Source of the DNA: Micromonospora sicca
GTDB lineage: Bacteria > Actinomycetota > Actinomycetes > Mycobacteriales > Micromonosporaceae
NCBI RefSeq assembly: GCF_003172935.1
Contig: NZ_QGKS01000260.1
Span: 1 to 43,254 of the forward strand
Reading direction: 5' to 3'
DNA: 43,254 nt
A program made the translations under genes and the position numbers. Below the pieces are notes generated by a model, which saw nothing but the letters and a program-made list of their open reading frames with translations, made no database searches and was not told the origin of the DNA. Shown piece after piece: positions 33,583-40,742 of this stretch (within the stretch, counting starts at the first letter, position 1; each line of letters begins with the position of its first letter).

Positions 33583-34879
33583 GCGCCACCTCGCTCGCCG
33601 CCGGCAGCGGATCGAGGTCAAGGCTCGCGACGACCAGCCGCGCGGTGGCGACGTCCAGCCCACGCACCACGTCGCAGACCTTGACGATCAACACCGGCTC
33701 GCTGGCACCGCTGCTCCCGCCGTCGGAGCCGGCAATGTCATCGGCCACCCGCTCGATCATGGACAGCAGTCGGTCGTAGGTGTCTCCTCGTAGATGGCCG
33801 GGAAGACCCAGGCGCGCAAGGTCGGCCTCGGTAAGGAGCCCGACTCCTCGCAGCGACCAGCGCAGCAGCCACGCGCGCTTGATGCGGTGACGCAGCCGGT
33901 CGAGATCCTCGGCCGCCTTCCCCGCGCCTCGGTCGGTCAGCAGCAAGTCGCGCAGACGCCGGGCGTGGCTGGCCGCGTCGTCCCATCCCGCAAGGGCGAG
34001 CAGTCCCGCTGCGTTGTCGCAGCGACGCGCCGCGTGGTGCCGTACGTCGGGGTAGCTCACGTCACCCTGGTCGGAGGGGACGCGGGCGTCGACCACGGTG
34101 ACCTCGGCGTCGACGATGAGGTCGCCCTGCAGCGAGCAGCGCAGGACAAGGCCCGCCGGCCAGTGCGGCAGAACCGAACCCATCCGAAGGTGCAGGACGT
34201 CCATCTCCAGGCCGTCACGGTCGTCGCCTCCCTGCGCGAGCGGTATCCCGGCCGGCGTCATGTCCATCGCGCCGTGGTCCATCCCACCGTGGCCGCCGTG
34301 CTCCATCCCGCCGTGGCCCATTCCACCCTGGCCGCCGTGCTCGTGGTGCTCCATCCCGCCGTGGTCGTCATGCGCGCCGTGGCCGCCGTGCTCGTGGTGG
34401 TCCATGCCGGCGTGCTGAGCGTGACCGACCTGATCGGTGTCGCCCCCCTCGCCATCGCCGGCGTGGTCGCCGTGGTGATGGCCGCCGTGGCGCACCTCCC
34501 GGTGCTCGTCACGGTGCGGCTCGTCGTCTGGAATGGCGGATCGGCTGCGACTGTCGTCCTGCTGCCGGCCCACATCGAGAAGCTCGGCCTTAGCCCTGTC
34601 GAACGCCGCCGCCGCGAGGTGCGGGGCATCGATCTCGACTCGGGCGCGTGGCCCGGGCATCTCGTCCCACAGTCGCGCGACCACCGCCGCCATCTCCGAG
34701 CCGGAGGTGCCACACACTGCCAGCACGTCCGCGTTGGCGGGCGTGGACACGGGCAGCCAACCTCGCTCGCGGATGTGCAGCTCCGCCGCGACACGCGTCA
34801 GCCAGTGCCCCGGCACCTCGACCACAAGGACGTGCGCCTGATCGACCGCATACTTGGCAAGAACGTGACTCAGACCCAC
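33575..34879 (-). CDS. putative degenerate NuoB-NuoD fusion with His/Met-rich linker
   Basis: The product is 434 residues from the GTG at 34879 (GAGGGGG upstream; overlaps the nuoA stop by 10 bases). Residues about 10-105 resemble the NuoB/hydrogenase-small-subunit fold: ANADVLAVCGTSGSEMAAVV followed by RLWDEMPGPRARVEI matches the NuoB pattern ADVLxVxGTVxxxMAPxxxRLYxQMPxPxxVI. Only one Cys lies in this domain, so cluster N2 cannot be bound in the normal way. About 115-210 is a His/Met/Gly/Asp-rich linker. About 225-430 resembles NuoD: LHLRMGSVLPHWPAGLVL with GDLIVDAEV, then LRGVGLLTEADLARLGLPG, DTYDRLLSMIERV and VVASLDLDP at the end. The gene fills the nuoB-C-D slot. The family assignment is my reading by eye, not a search result. 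Confidence 0.6.
   Translation of the reverse strand: MGLSHVLAKYAVDQAHVLVVEVPGHWLTRVAAELHIRERGWLPVSTPANADVLAVCGTSGSEMAAVVARLWDEMPGPRARVEIDAPHLAAAAFDRAKAELLDVGRQQDDSRSRSAIPDDEPHRDEHREVRHGGHHHGDHAGDGEGGDTDQVGHAQHAGMDHHEHGGHGAHDDHGGMEHHEHGGQGGMGHGGMEHGGHGGMDHGAMDMTPAGIPLAQGGDDRDGLEMDVLHLRMGSVLPHWPAGLVLRCSLQGDLIVDAEVTVVDARVPSDQGDVSYPDVRHHAARRCDNAAGLLALAGWDDAASHARRLRDLLLTDRGAGKAAEDLDRLRHRIKRAWLLRWSLRGVGLLTEADLARLGLPGHLRGDTYDRLLSMIERVADDIAGSDGGSSGASEPVLIVKVCDVVRGLDVATARLVVASLDLDPLPAASEVAHA
34262..34495 (-). repeat. imperfect coding repeat for a His/Met/Gly-rich linker
   Basis: This stretch encodes about 78 residues dominated by His, Gly, Met and Asp. Recurring units such as GGMEHHEHGG, GGMEHGGHGG and GMDHHEHGGHG appear in the DNA as repeats of CCGTGCTC, CCATCCCGCCGTGG and relatives. 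The pattern (HxxM, MxHH) is like metal-handling linkers. It separates the two halves of the nuo-linked fusion protein. Confidence 0.8.
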
Positions 34880-35214
34880 CGCAGGGCCCCCTCCCGCCAC
34901 GCCCACAGCACCGCAACGAAGACCGCACCGAGGAACAGGAACATCTCGACGATCGCCGTGACCCCCACCTCAGCGACGACGACCGCCCACGGGTACATGA
35001 ACAGCATTTCCACGTCGAAGGCGAGGAAGAGCAGCGTCGCGAGGTACCACCGGACGTGGTACCGGGACAGCGCGTGTTCCTCGGGCCCCCAGCCGGACTG
35101 AAACGGCAGGACCCTGAGCGCGTCGGGCGCGAGGGCGACCAGACGGTGCAGGCCGTACAGCCCGGCAACGAAGACCGAAGCGACCAGCGCCATCGCTGCG
35201 GCTCCTGCATACAT
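34870..35214 (-). CDS. nuoA: NADH-quinone oxidoreductase subunit A
   Basis: The product has 114 residues and three membrane helices. The family motif is at PFQSGWGPEEHALSRYHVRWYL (the usual YECG of NuoA is altered to FQSG, so the conserved Cys-type position and Glu are changed) and FLAFDVEMLFMYPWAVVV. The ATG at 35214 has AAGGAGG five bases upstream, the best ribosome site in the operon, fitting the first gene. The next gene starts inside its stop region. The downstream order is fusion, H, J, K, L, M, N. Confidence 0.92.
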   Translation of the reverse strand: MYAGAAAMALVASVFVAGLYGLHRLVALAPDALRVLPFQSGWGPEEHALSRYHVRWYLATLLFLAFDVEMLFMYPWAVVVAEVGVTAIVEMFLFLGAVFVAVLWAWREGALRWV

Positions 35215-35640
35215 GTCGCCTCCTTCAGGGCCGTTACGAGTCTGCCCGTCCGGAACCGGTCGCCGGGCGCATACCAGCACGAAGCTTCGGGTGGGCACCA
35301 CAGATGCCATGGCCCAGAGGTGCACCCGCGAGACAACGCGGGACGGCGATCAAAGCACCAGGGGCCACACAGCCACGAGTCATGGCTCCGGCACGAGGGT
35401 GTCCGTGTCAGTGGGGGCGGACGGAGGCGTGCGGCTACGTCCGGCGTACCGCCATGTCGGCCAGCAGCAGCCCGACCGACGGCCCTCCGTCAGGTCGTAC
35501 GCCTGCCGGGGCACGAGAGCGGCGTTCGCACCGTCCCTGCTATGCAACCAGGGCAGCAGCGTGGGAACTGATGTGGCGACGATCGCGGGGAAGGTGGAAT
35601 CGAGCCAGCCGTCGCCCGCTGGCAACCCCAGGTCGAGTCT
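35215..35640. other. 426-bp gap upstream of the nuo operon; likely promoter region
   Basis: No convincing gene is present. A minus-strand frame at 35380-35625 stays open but shows no family-like pattern. The gap follows the decarboxylase on the same strand and must contain the nuoA promoter unless the operon is read through. I could not choose a -35/-10 pair with confidence. Confidence 0.4.
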
Positions 35641-37173
35641 TCAGCGCGTCTCCTCGATCGCCTGCTCGGCAGCGCGGCGTACGTCGTCGAGCAGGATCTC
35701 CATGTCGCGGCGGGTGGTGCGGTAGTTGAGCACGCAGCCGCGCAGCGCGAAGCGGCCGTTGATGGTCGCGTTCGACAGGTACGAGCTGCCAGCCTGCTGC
35801 AGCGCCAGCATGATCCGTTCGTTGAGGCGGTCGAGTTCCTCCTCGTCGGACTGGGACCGCGAGCCGGCATGTGCGCCCCCCGGCAGGTAGCGGAAGCAGA
35901 AGATGGAGAGTTCGACCGGGGCGAGCAGCTCGAAGTCAGCGCTGGCGTCGACGAGCTCGGCCAGGTGACGGGCGCAGTCGAGGTTGCCCTCGACCGCGTC
36001 GCCGACAGCTCGCGAACCAGCGTGCGCCAGCGCCATCCAGACCTTGAGCGCGCGGAATCGCCGGGACAGGTCCGGGCCGTAATCCCAGAAGGCGAAGGCC
36101 TCGGCCGGCTCGGTCTGCATGACCCGGGTGTAGTCGGCGTCCAGGCTGAAGGCCCGCCGCGCCGCCTCGGGGTCGCGGTAGATGAGGCAGCCGCAGTCCG
36201 CGGGCAGGTAGAGCCACTTGTGCGGGTCGAGGGCGATCGAGTCAGCCTCCGACATGCCGTCGAAGAGCGGACGAGCCGAGGGGGCGAGCCGCGCGAAGCC
36301 GCCATAGCACGCGTCAACGTGCATCCACAGCCTGTACCGCCGCGCGACCGCAGCGATATCGGCGAGCGGGTCGACCGCGCCGGTGACGACGGTGCCGGCG
36401 TTCGCCACCACACAGAACGGTTCCGCCCCGGCGGCCCGGTCCTCCTCGATGGCGCGGACGAGGGCGTCGACGTCCATCCGGAAGCAGGCGTCCACCGGGA
36501 TCTCGCGGACGTTCGCCCGCCCGATGCCGAGCAGCGCGGCGGCCTTGTGGATCGAGTGGTGGGTCTCGGTGGAGGCGTAGACGCGCAGCGGCGTGGGGTA
36601 TGCGGCCGCACCGTGGGTGGCGACCGCGTCGCCGCAGTGGCGGTGTCGTGCGGCAGCGAGCGCCGTGAAGTTGGCCATCGATCCGCCGCTCATGAATAGG
36701 CCCCCGGCGCCCGGGTCGCAGCCGAGAGCCTCCTTGATCCAGTCGATGGCCACGTGCTCCAGCTCGCCGGGAGCCGGTGCCGACCGCCACGCGGTGAGGT
36801 TCGCATTCAGCGCCGACGCGAGGAAATCGGCCACCGCGGCGACCGCGGTGCCCGGCGCCGAGACGTACCCGAAGAAGCGGGGATGCCCGTTGTGCCGGCT
36901 GCCGGGCACGATCACCTCACGGAAGACCGTGAGCAGGTCGGTGAAGTCACGGCCCTCGACGGGCAGCGGCTCGGCGAGCAGCTCCTTCAGTGCGGCAGCG
37001 GAGGTTCGCGGGCCGATCGGCAGGTCCCGGATCGAGTCGTGGTAGGCGGCGATCCACTCGACGGCGCGCCCACCCATGTCCCGGATCTGCTCCGCCGAGG
37101 GGTCCAGGGCGGAGTCGACGCTGCGCCGATCGGGTGAGATCGAAGTCATGACCCGGAGGATAGTTTGGATCAT
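35641..37173 (-). CDS. group II PLP-dependent decarboxylase (aromatic-L-amino-acid / DDC-like)
   Basis: The product has 510 residues (502 from an alternative ATG at 37149). It belongs to the group II decarboxylases, which convert amino acids such as Tyr, DOPA, Trp or Glu/2,4-diaminobutyrate to amines. Visible are the N-terminal arm with HPRFFGYVSAPGT, FMSGGSMANFTALAAAR, ETHHSIHKA with the ring-stacking His, MHVDACYGG with the PLP-nitrogen Asp about 287, and LDPHKWLYLPADCG with the Schiff-base Lys about 319. Substrate cannot be read from sequence. An IS1182 element is inserted 38 bp upstream of the start, so the native promoter may have been displaced or altered. Confidence 0.9.
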   Translation of the reverse strand: MIQTILRVMTSISPDRRSVDSALDPSAEQIRDMGGRAVEWIAAYHDSIRDLPIGPRTSAAALKELLAEPLPVEGRDFTDLLTVFREVIVPGSRHNGHPRFFGYVSAPGTAVAAVADFLASALNANLTAWRSAPAPGELEHVAIDWIKEALGCDPGAGGLFMSGGSMANFTALAAARHRHCGDAVATHGAAAYPTPLRVYASTETHHSIHKAAALLGIGRANVREIPVDACFRMDVDALVRAIEEDRAAGAEPFCVVANAGTVVTGAVDPLADIAAVARRYRLWMHVDACYGGFARLAPSARPLFDGMSEADSIALDPHKWLYLPADCGCLIYRDPEAARRAFSLDADYTRVMQTEPAEAFAFWDYGPDLSRRFRALKVWMALAHAGSRAVGDAVEGNLDCARHLAELVDASADFELLAPVELSIFCFRYLPGGAHAGSRSQSDEEELDRLNERIMLALQQAGSSYLSNATINGRFALRGCVLNYRTTRRDMEILLDDVRRAAEQAIEETR

Positions 37174-37210
37174 GTCCTGGCGTTCGCCCGCGCCGCCGCC
37201 CCCGCCCCGG

Positions 37211-37232
37211 CCTAGGTGACTGGTGTTAAACG
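37211..37232 (+). repeat. left terminal inverted repeat of the IS1182 element
   Basis: The repeat begins CCTAGGTGACTGGTG and ends TTAAACG; it is identical, in reverse complement, to 39056-39077. Confidence 0.92.
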
Positions 37233-39076
37233 ATGACTGCCACCGGCGCCGCGGTCATCGTCTTGCATCTATTTTCGGTAGTTTGTTGGGATGACGTTGG
37301 GCAAAGCGTCGCAGCAGCTGGATCTCTTCGATCCGGTCAGCCGGTTCTGCGCCGAGACGCTGCCGGCGAACTCGATCTACGCGTTCCTGCACGAACACCG
37401 CGACCGGCTGTTCCCGGATGGCCTGTTCACCGACCTGTTCGCCCAGACCGGCCGCCGGTCGGTGCCGCCGTCGGTGGTGGCGACGGTGATGGTCCTGCAG
37501 CGCCTGGAAGGACTCTCCGACCGCGAAGCCGTCGACCGGTTCGCGTTCGATGTCCGCTGGCAGTATGCGGCCGGGGCAGGTGGCTGGGACGGCGCCGGCC
37601 GGGCCGGGTTTGCGCACACGGTCCTGGTCGACATGCGGGAACGGCTGCGCGGCTCGAACCGCCCGGACCGGATCTTCGAGGTCGCCCTCGCCGCCGCCGG
37701 GCAGGCCGGGCTGGTGGGCCGCCGCCGGGTGCTGGACTCGACACCGTTGTATGACGCGGTCGCCACGATGGACACGATCACCCTGATCCGCTCCGCGGTC
37801 CGCGGCCTGCTCGCCGCAGCCGGCCGGGGTCGGGCTGCTGAGCTACGAGCGGTGCTGACCAGCGGTGACGACTACACCAGCACGGCGAAACCGGTCGTGG
37901 ACTGGGACGACAAGACCGCCCGCGAAGCATTGATCGACTCCCGAGCCCGCGACGGCTACGCCTTGCTGGCCGCCCTCGACGGCCGCAAAGACCTACCCGA
38001 ACCCCTCGTCCAGGCGATGACGCTGCTGGCCACGGTGCTGGGTCAGGACCTGGAAACCGGCGACGACGGGGTACTGCGGATCGCCCGGAAAGTCGCCGCG
38101 GACCGGGTGATCTCGACCGTCGACCCGCAGGCCCGGCACGGTCATAAGACAAGCCACCGCGGCTTCGACGGCTACAAAGGGCACATCGCAGTCGACCCGG
38201 ACAGCGAGATCATCACCGCCACGCAGGTCACCGCCGGCAACACCGGCGACGCCGCAGCGGCCGCCGACCTGATCACCGACCTCACCGAACCCGTCGACGC
38301 CACCGACACCGCTGCCGGTGACGCGGCGGTCTACGGCGACGCCGCTTACGGCGCCGGCGAGGTCCTCGAACGGCTGCACGACGTCGGGATCGACATCAAG
38401 ACCAAGGTCCAGCCCCCGAACGCACCGGCCGGCAAGTTCACCAAGGACCAGTTCACCATCGACCTCGGCGCGGGCACGGTGACCTGCCCGAACCAGGTCA
38501 CCACCGCGATCCGGCCGATCAGCGAGCACCCCCGCCATGCCGGGAAAGCCGATTTCGGCAAAGCCTGCACCACCTGCCCACTGCGAGCACAGTGCACCGC
38601 GTCGAAGACCGGCCGGCAGATCACCATCAGCCGCTGGGAAACCCACCTCACCACGGCCCGCAACCGGCAGACCGACCCTGCCTGGAAGGCCGACTACCGG
38701 GCCACCCGCCCCAAAGTCGAGCGCAAGATCGCCCACCTGATGCGCCGCCGCCACGGCGGCCGCCGCGCCCGCATGCGCGGCCTGCTCCGCGTCGCCGCCG
38801 ACTTCACACTCCTGGCCGCCGCCACCAACCTCACCCGGCTCGCCACCCTCGGCCTCACCCACCAACCCCGCGGCTGGACCCTCGCCTGACCACCACAGAA
38901 CGCCCTCCACCAGCCACTATCCGCCCCAGCAGCGGCCCGCCGGTCCTCACCGGCATCAGTGAACCGCTGATCAGCACAACCAAACGCCGCCGCGCACCAG
39001 ACCAGCCCGCAACCCCAAAGACCAACACGGGTAGACCGGAACTCCGGCCAACCCGCGTTTAACACCAGTCACCTAG
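37212..39076 (+). mobile_element. complete IS1182-family insertion sequence
   Basis: Perfect 22-bp terminal inverted repeats (37211-37232 and 39056-39077) enclose one transposase gene. CTAG occurs at both junctions (37212-37215 and 39073-39076). As it is palindromic and lies within CCTAGG at each end, it could be a 4-bp target duplication or part of the repeat. The element itself is about 1.86 kb. Ends, gene and duplication are all intact, so the insertion is probably recent and possibly active. 38890-39055 is non-coding. Confidence 0.9.
37291..38889 (+). CDS. IS1182-family transposase
   Basis: The product has 532 residues, full length for the family. The N-terminal DUF772-type domain (about 15-110) contains PPSVVATVMVLQRLEGLSDR and AVDRFAFDVRWQYA. 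The DDE catalytic domain includes HKTSHRGFDGYKGHIAVD, the VYGDAAYGAGE Asp block and the Cys cluster CTTCPLRAQC typical of IS1182. The C-terminus reads KVERKIAHLMRRRHGGRRAR. The ATG at 37291 follows the left repeat by 58 bp. No frameshift is seen. Confidence 0.95.
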   Translation: MTLGKASQQLDLFDPVSRFCAETLPANSIYAFLHEHRDRLFPDGLFTDLFAQTGRRSVPPSVVATVMVLQRLEGLSDREAVDRFAFDVRWQYAAGAGGWDGAGRAGFAHTVLVDMRERLRGSNRPDRIFEVALAAAGQAGLVGRRRVLDSTPLYDAVATMDTITLIRSAVRGLLAAAGRGRAAELRAVLTSGDDYTSTAKPVVDWDDKTAREALIDSRARDGYALLAALDGRKDLPEPLVQAMTLLATVLGQDLETGDDGVLRIARKVAADRVISTVDPQARHGHKTSHRGFDGYKGHIAVDPDSEIITATQVTAGNTGDAAAAADLITDLTEPVDATDTAAGDAAVYGDAAYGAGEVLERLHDVGIDIKTKVQPPNAPAGKFTKDQFTIDLGAGTVTCPNQVTTAIRPISEHPRHAGKADFGKACTTCPLRAQCTASKTGRQITISRWETHLTTARNRQTDPAWKADYRATRPKVERKIAHLMRRRHGGRRARMRGLLRVAADFTLLAAATNLTRLATLGLTHQPRGWTLA

Positions 39077-39077
39077 G
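39056..39077 (-). repeat. right terminal inverted repeat of the IS1182 element
   Basis: Perfect 22-bp reverse complement of 37211-37232. Its CTAG also provides the TAG stop of the small gene at 39073-39255. Confidence 0.92.
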
Positions 39078-39255
39078 ACGTGGCCGCCGCCTCGACGGCC
39101 GGCTCCTGTGGCACACGAGAGGCGACGGCGATGACGAGTACGAGCGGCACGAACAGCAGCGCGGGCTCCCAGGCGGGCTGAAGCAGGGCGACCAGGGCGC
39201 CGACGGCGGCGCCGCTCAAGAGGGCCAGCAGGATCTCGACCTTGGCAGAGCGCAC
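39073..39255 (-). CDS. small two-helix membrane protein, unknown function
   Basis: The product is 60 residues from a GTG at 39255: a short basic start, helix LLALLSGAAVGALVALL, a WEPA turn, helix LLFVPLVLVIAVAS and an acidic/Ala tail. The TAG stop is formed by the CTAG at the IS1182 junction. The pre-insertion site would have supplied the same TAG, so the protein end may be undamaged. No strong ribosome site is visible. Confidence 0.45.
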   Translation of the reverse strand: MRSAKVEILLALLSGAAVGALVALLQPAWEPALLFVPLVLVIAVASRVPQEPAVEAAATS

Positions 39256-39450
39256 GACAACCGGCAGTTACGGCCAGCGCGGCGTTGCGCAACGCGGCGT
39301 CGCCGTACCTCGGCGGCGGTATGTGCCCGTAGCGGCCTGCGCTGCTCGACGTACCCCGGGTGCCGCTGCCTGACCGACGATGCTGCCGGTGTGGCCGGCG
39401 CACGATCTCAGGGAACGGCGCAGAAGCAGCCCACACGACAGGAGATTGCA

Positions 39451-39735
39451 ATGCCGGCAGAACTGATGAGCTTCACGCTGCACGCCCACCCGTACCCGGG
39501 ATGGTCGGAAGGGCACGGTCCCTGGAATGGCGGGGGACCGGGTTGGTGGCTGATCTTGCCGATCCTGTTCTGGGTCCTCGTCCTGTCCGGGATCGGGTAC
39601 GTGGTCTACCGCAGGTCGCCCGGGCAGTCCGCCCGCGGCGCCGCCGAGCGCACGCTCGCCGAACGGTACGCCCGCGGCGAGATCGGCGAGGACGAACTGA
39701 AGCAGCGCCGCGCCGTCCTGCGCGGCAAGTCGTAG
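39451..39735 (+). CDS. small membrane protein with C-terminal SHOCT domain
   Basis: The product has 94 residues. A Gly/Trp-rich N-terminus is followed by one membrane helix (WWLILPILFWVLVLSGIGYVV) quoted in part as LILPILFWVLVLSGIGYV, and the short SHOCT motif AERTLAERYARGEIGEDELK near the C-terminus, a oligomerisation-type helix hairpin common in actinobacterial membrane proteins. The ATG at 39451 has AGGAGA 7 bases upstream. The longer frame to 39391 lacks support. Confidence 0.8.
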   Translation: MPAELMSFTLHAHPYPGWSEGHGPWNGGGPGWWLILPILFWVLVLSGIGYVVYRRSPGQSARGAAERTLAERYARGEIGEDELKQRRAVLRGKS

Positions 39736-40251
39736 GTGCGCCGAGCAATGAGGCGTCGGCGCTCCGCCTGGCGCCGACGGACCGTCATCGAAGTTGGGAG
39801 GTGAAGACCGGCCGGCCGTGCGTGGTAACGGTGGAGGGCGAAGCCGCTGAGCTACCCGGCTGGCTCCTGGGCCGGCAGCAGGCTGATGGGCTGCTGGTGC
39901 GGAGCCGATGAAGCTCCCGATCCGCCGCTCTGGTTGTAGGGCTCGGTTGTCCCCGGCAGGCCATCGCCTCGGTGTTCTCTGGGAGGTCACGCCGGCCCGC
40001 TCGCCCACCCGTGAAGCGTGATCGGTTGACCGCCCAAACGGAAGCACGAATGGCTTCCCTTGCGCCGCCACGACGCACCAGGGGCACACGTACAGTATGC
40101 AGGCAAAGCTTCTCTTCATTCAGTTGCTTGGTCGCTGCTGATCTTGGAGGGCCCGTTCCTTCTCGCCCTCGCGCCACGCCGTGGATCTGGACACCACGAG
40201 ACGGTGCACCCAGGCTCAGCTACGAGAGCCCCAAAAAAAATCGGACGGCGC
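39736..40251. other. 516-bp gap with at most a tiny open frame
   Basis: A GTG at 39801 (GGGAG directly before it) opens 36 codons to 39911 with plausible protein-like sequence (GRPCVVTVEGEAAELPGWLL), perhaps a small protein or a gene tail. An A8 run lies near 40233. I see nothing else. Confidence 0.35.
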
Positions 40252-40278
40252 TGTCGAGAACTGGTGACCGGCTCCGTC
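40252..40278 (+). promoter_or_regulatory. predicted ECF-sigma promoter for the DGPF/ECF42 pair
   Basis: TGTCGA (40252-40257) and CGTC (40275-40278), 17 bp apart, lie 52 bp before the DGPF start. This is the box pattern I recall for ECF42 sigma factors, so autoregulation by the sigma gene downstream is likely. Confidence 0.5.
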
Positions 40279-40330
40279 CCTGGGGTGAACGTGACCACGA
40301 TGGGTCGCACCAGCGCTCAGGAGAATCACG

Positions 40331-40738
40331 ATGGCCAAGTACTTGCTGCTCAAGCACTATCGCGGCGCTCCGGCTGCGGTCAACGACGTGCCCATGGACC
40401 AGTGGACGCCGGAGGAGATCTCGGCGCACGTGCAGTACATGAACGACTTCGCGGCCCGGCTCGAGAAGACCGGCGAGTTCGTCGACGGTCAGGCGCTCGC
40501 CCCCGAGGGGACGTTCGTCCGGTACGACGGTGAGGGGCGCCCGCCGGTCACCGATGGCCCGTTCGCCGAGACCAAGGACCTCATCGCCGGCTGGATGGTG
40601 ATCGACGTCGACAGCTACGAGCGCGCCCTCGAGCTGGCCGGGGAGCTGTCGGCCGCCCCCGGGGCGGGCGGCAAGCCGATCCACGAGTGGCTCGAGCTGC
40701 GCCCCTTCCTGACCGCGCCGCCCACCATCACGGAGTGA
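40331..40738 (+). CDS. YCII-related DGPF-domain protein
   Basis: The product has 135 residues with the eponymous motif in VTDGPFAETKDLIAGWMVID, near residue 75, and the ferredoxin-like alpha/beta fold of the YciI family. The ATG at 40331 has AGGAGA upstream. DGPF genes are standard neighbours of ECF42 sigma factors; their biochemical role is unsettled. The stop is 4 bp before the sigma gene. Confidence 0.9.
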   Translation: MAKYLLLKHYRGAPAAVNDVPMDQWTPEEISAHVQYMNDFAARLEKTGEFVDGQALAPEGTFVRYDGEGRPPVTDGPFAETKDLIAGWMVIDVDSYERALELAGELSAAPGAGGKPIHEWLELRPFLTAPPTITE

Positions 40739-40742
40739 CCTG

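Noticed and set aside
28432..34879. Mrp-type Na+/H+ antiporter operon
   Set aside because: NuoA, H, J and K with family lengths and motifs are present and no MrpE/F/G-like genes occur, so this is a complex I-type arm.
35380..35625. 81-codon minus-strand frame between nuoA and the decarboxylase
   Set aside because: No family resemblance, no clear ribosome site; kept only as part of the described gap.
40231..40241. A-rich run before the DGPF gene as a terminator
   Set aside because: No stable stem precedes it on either strand.
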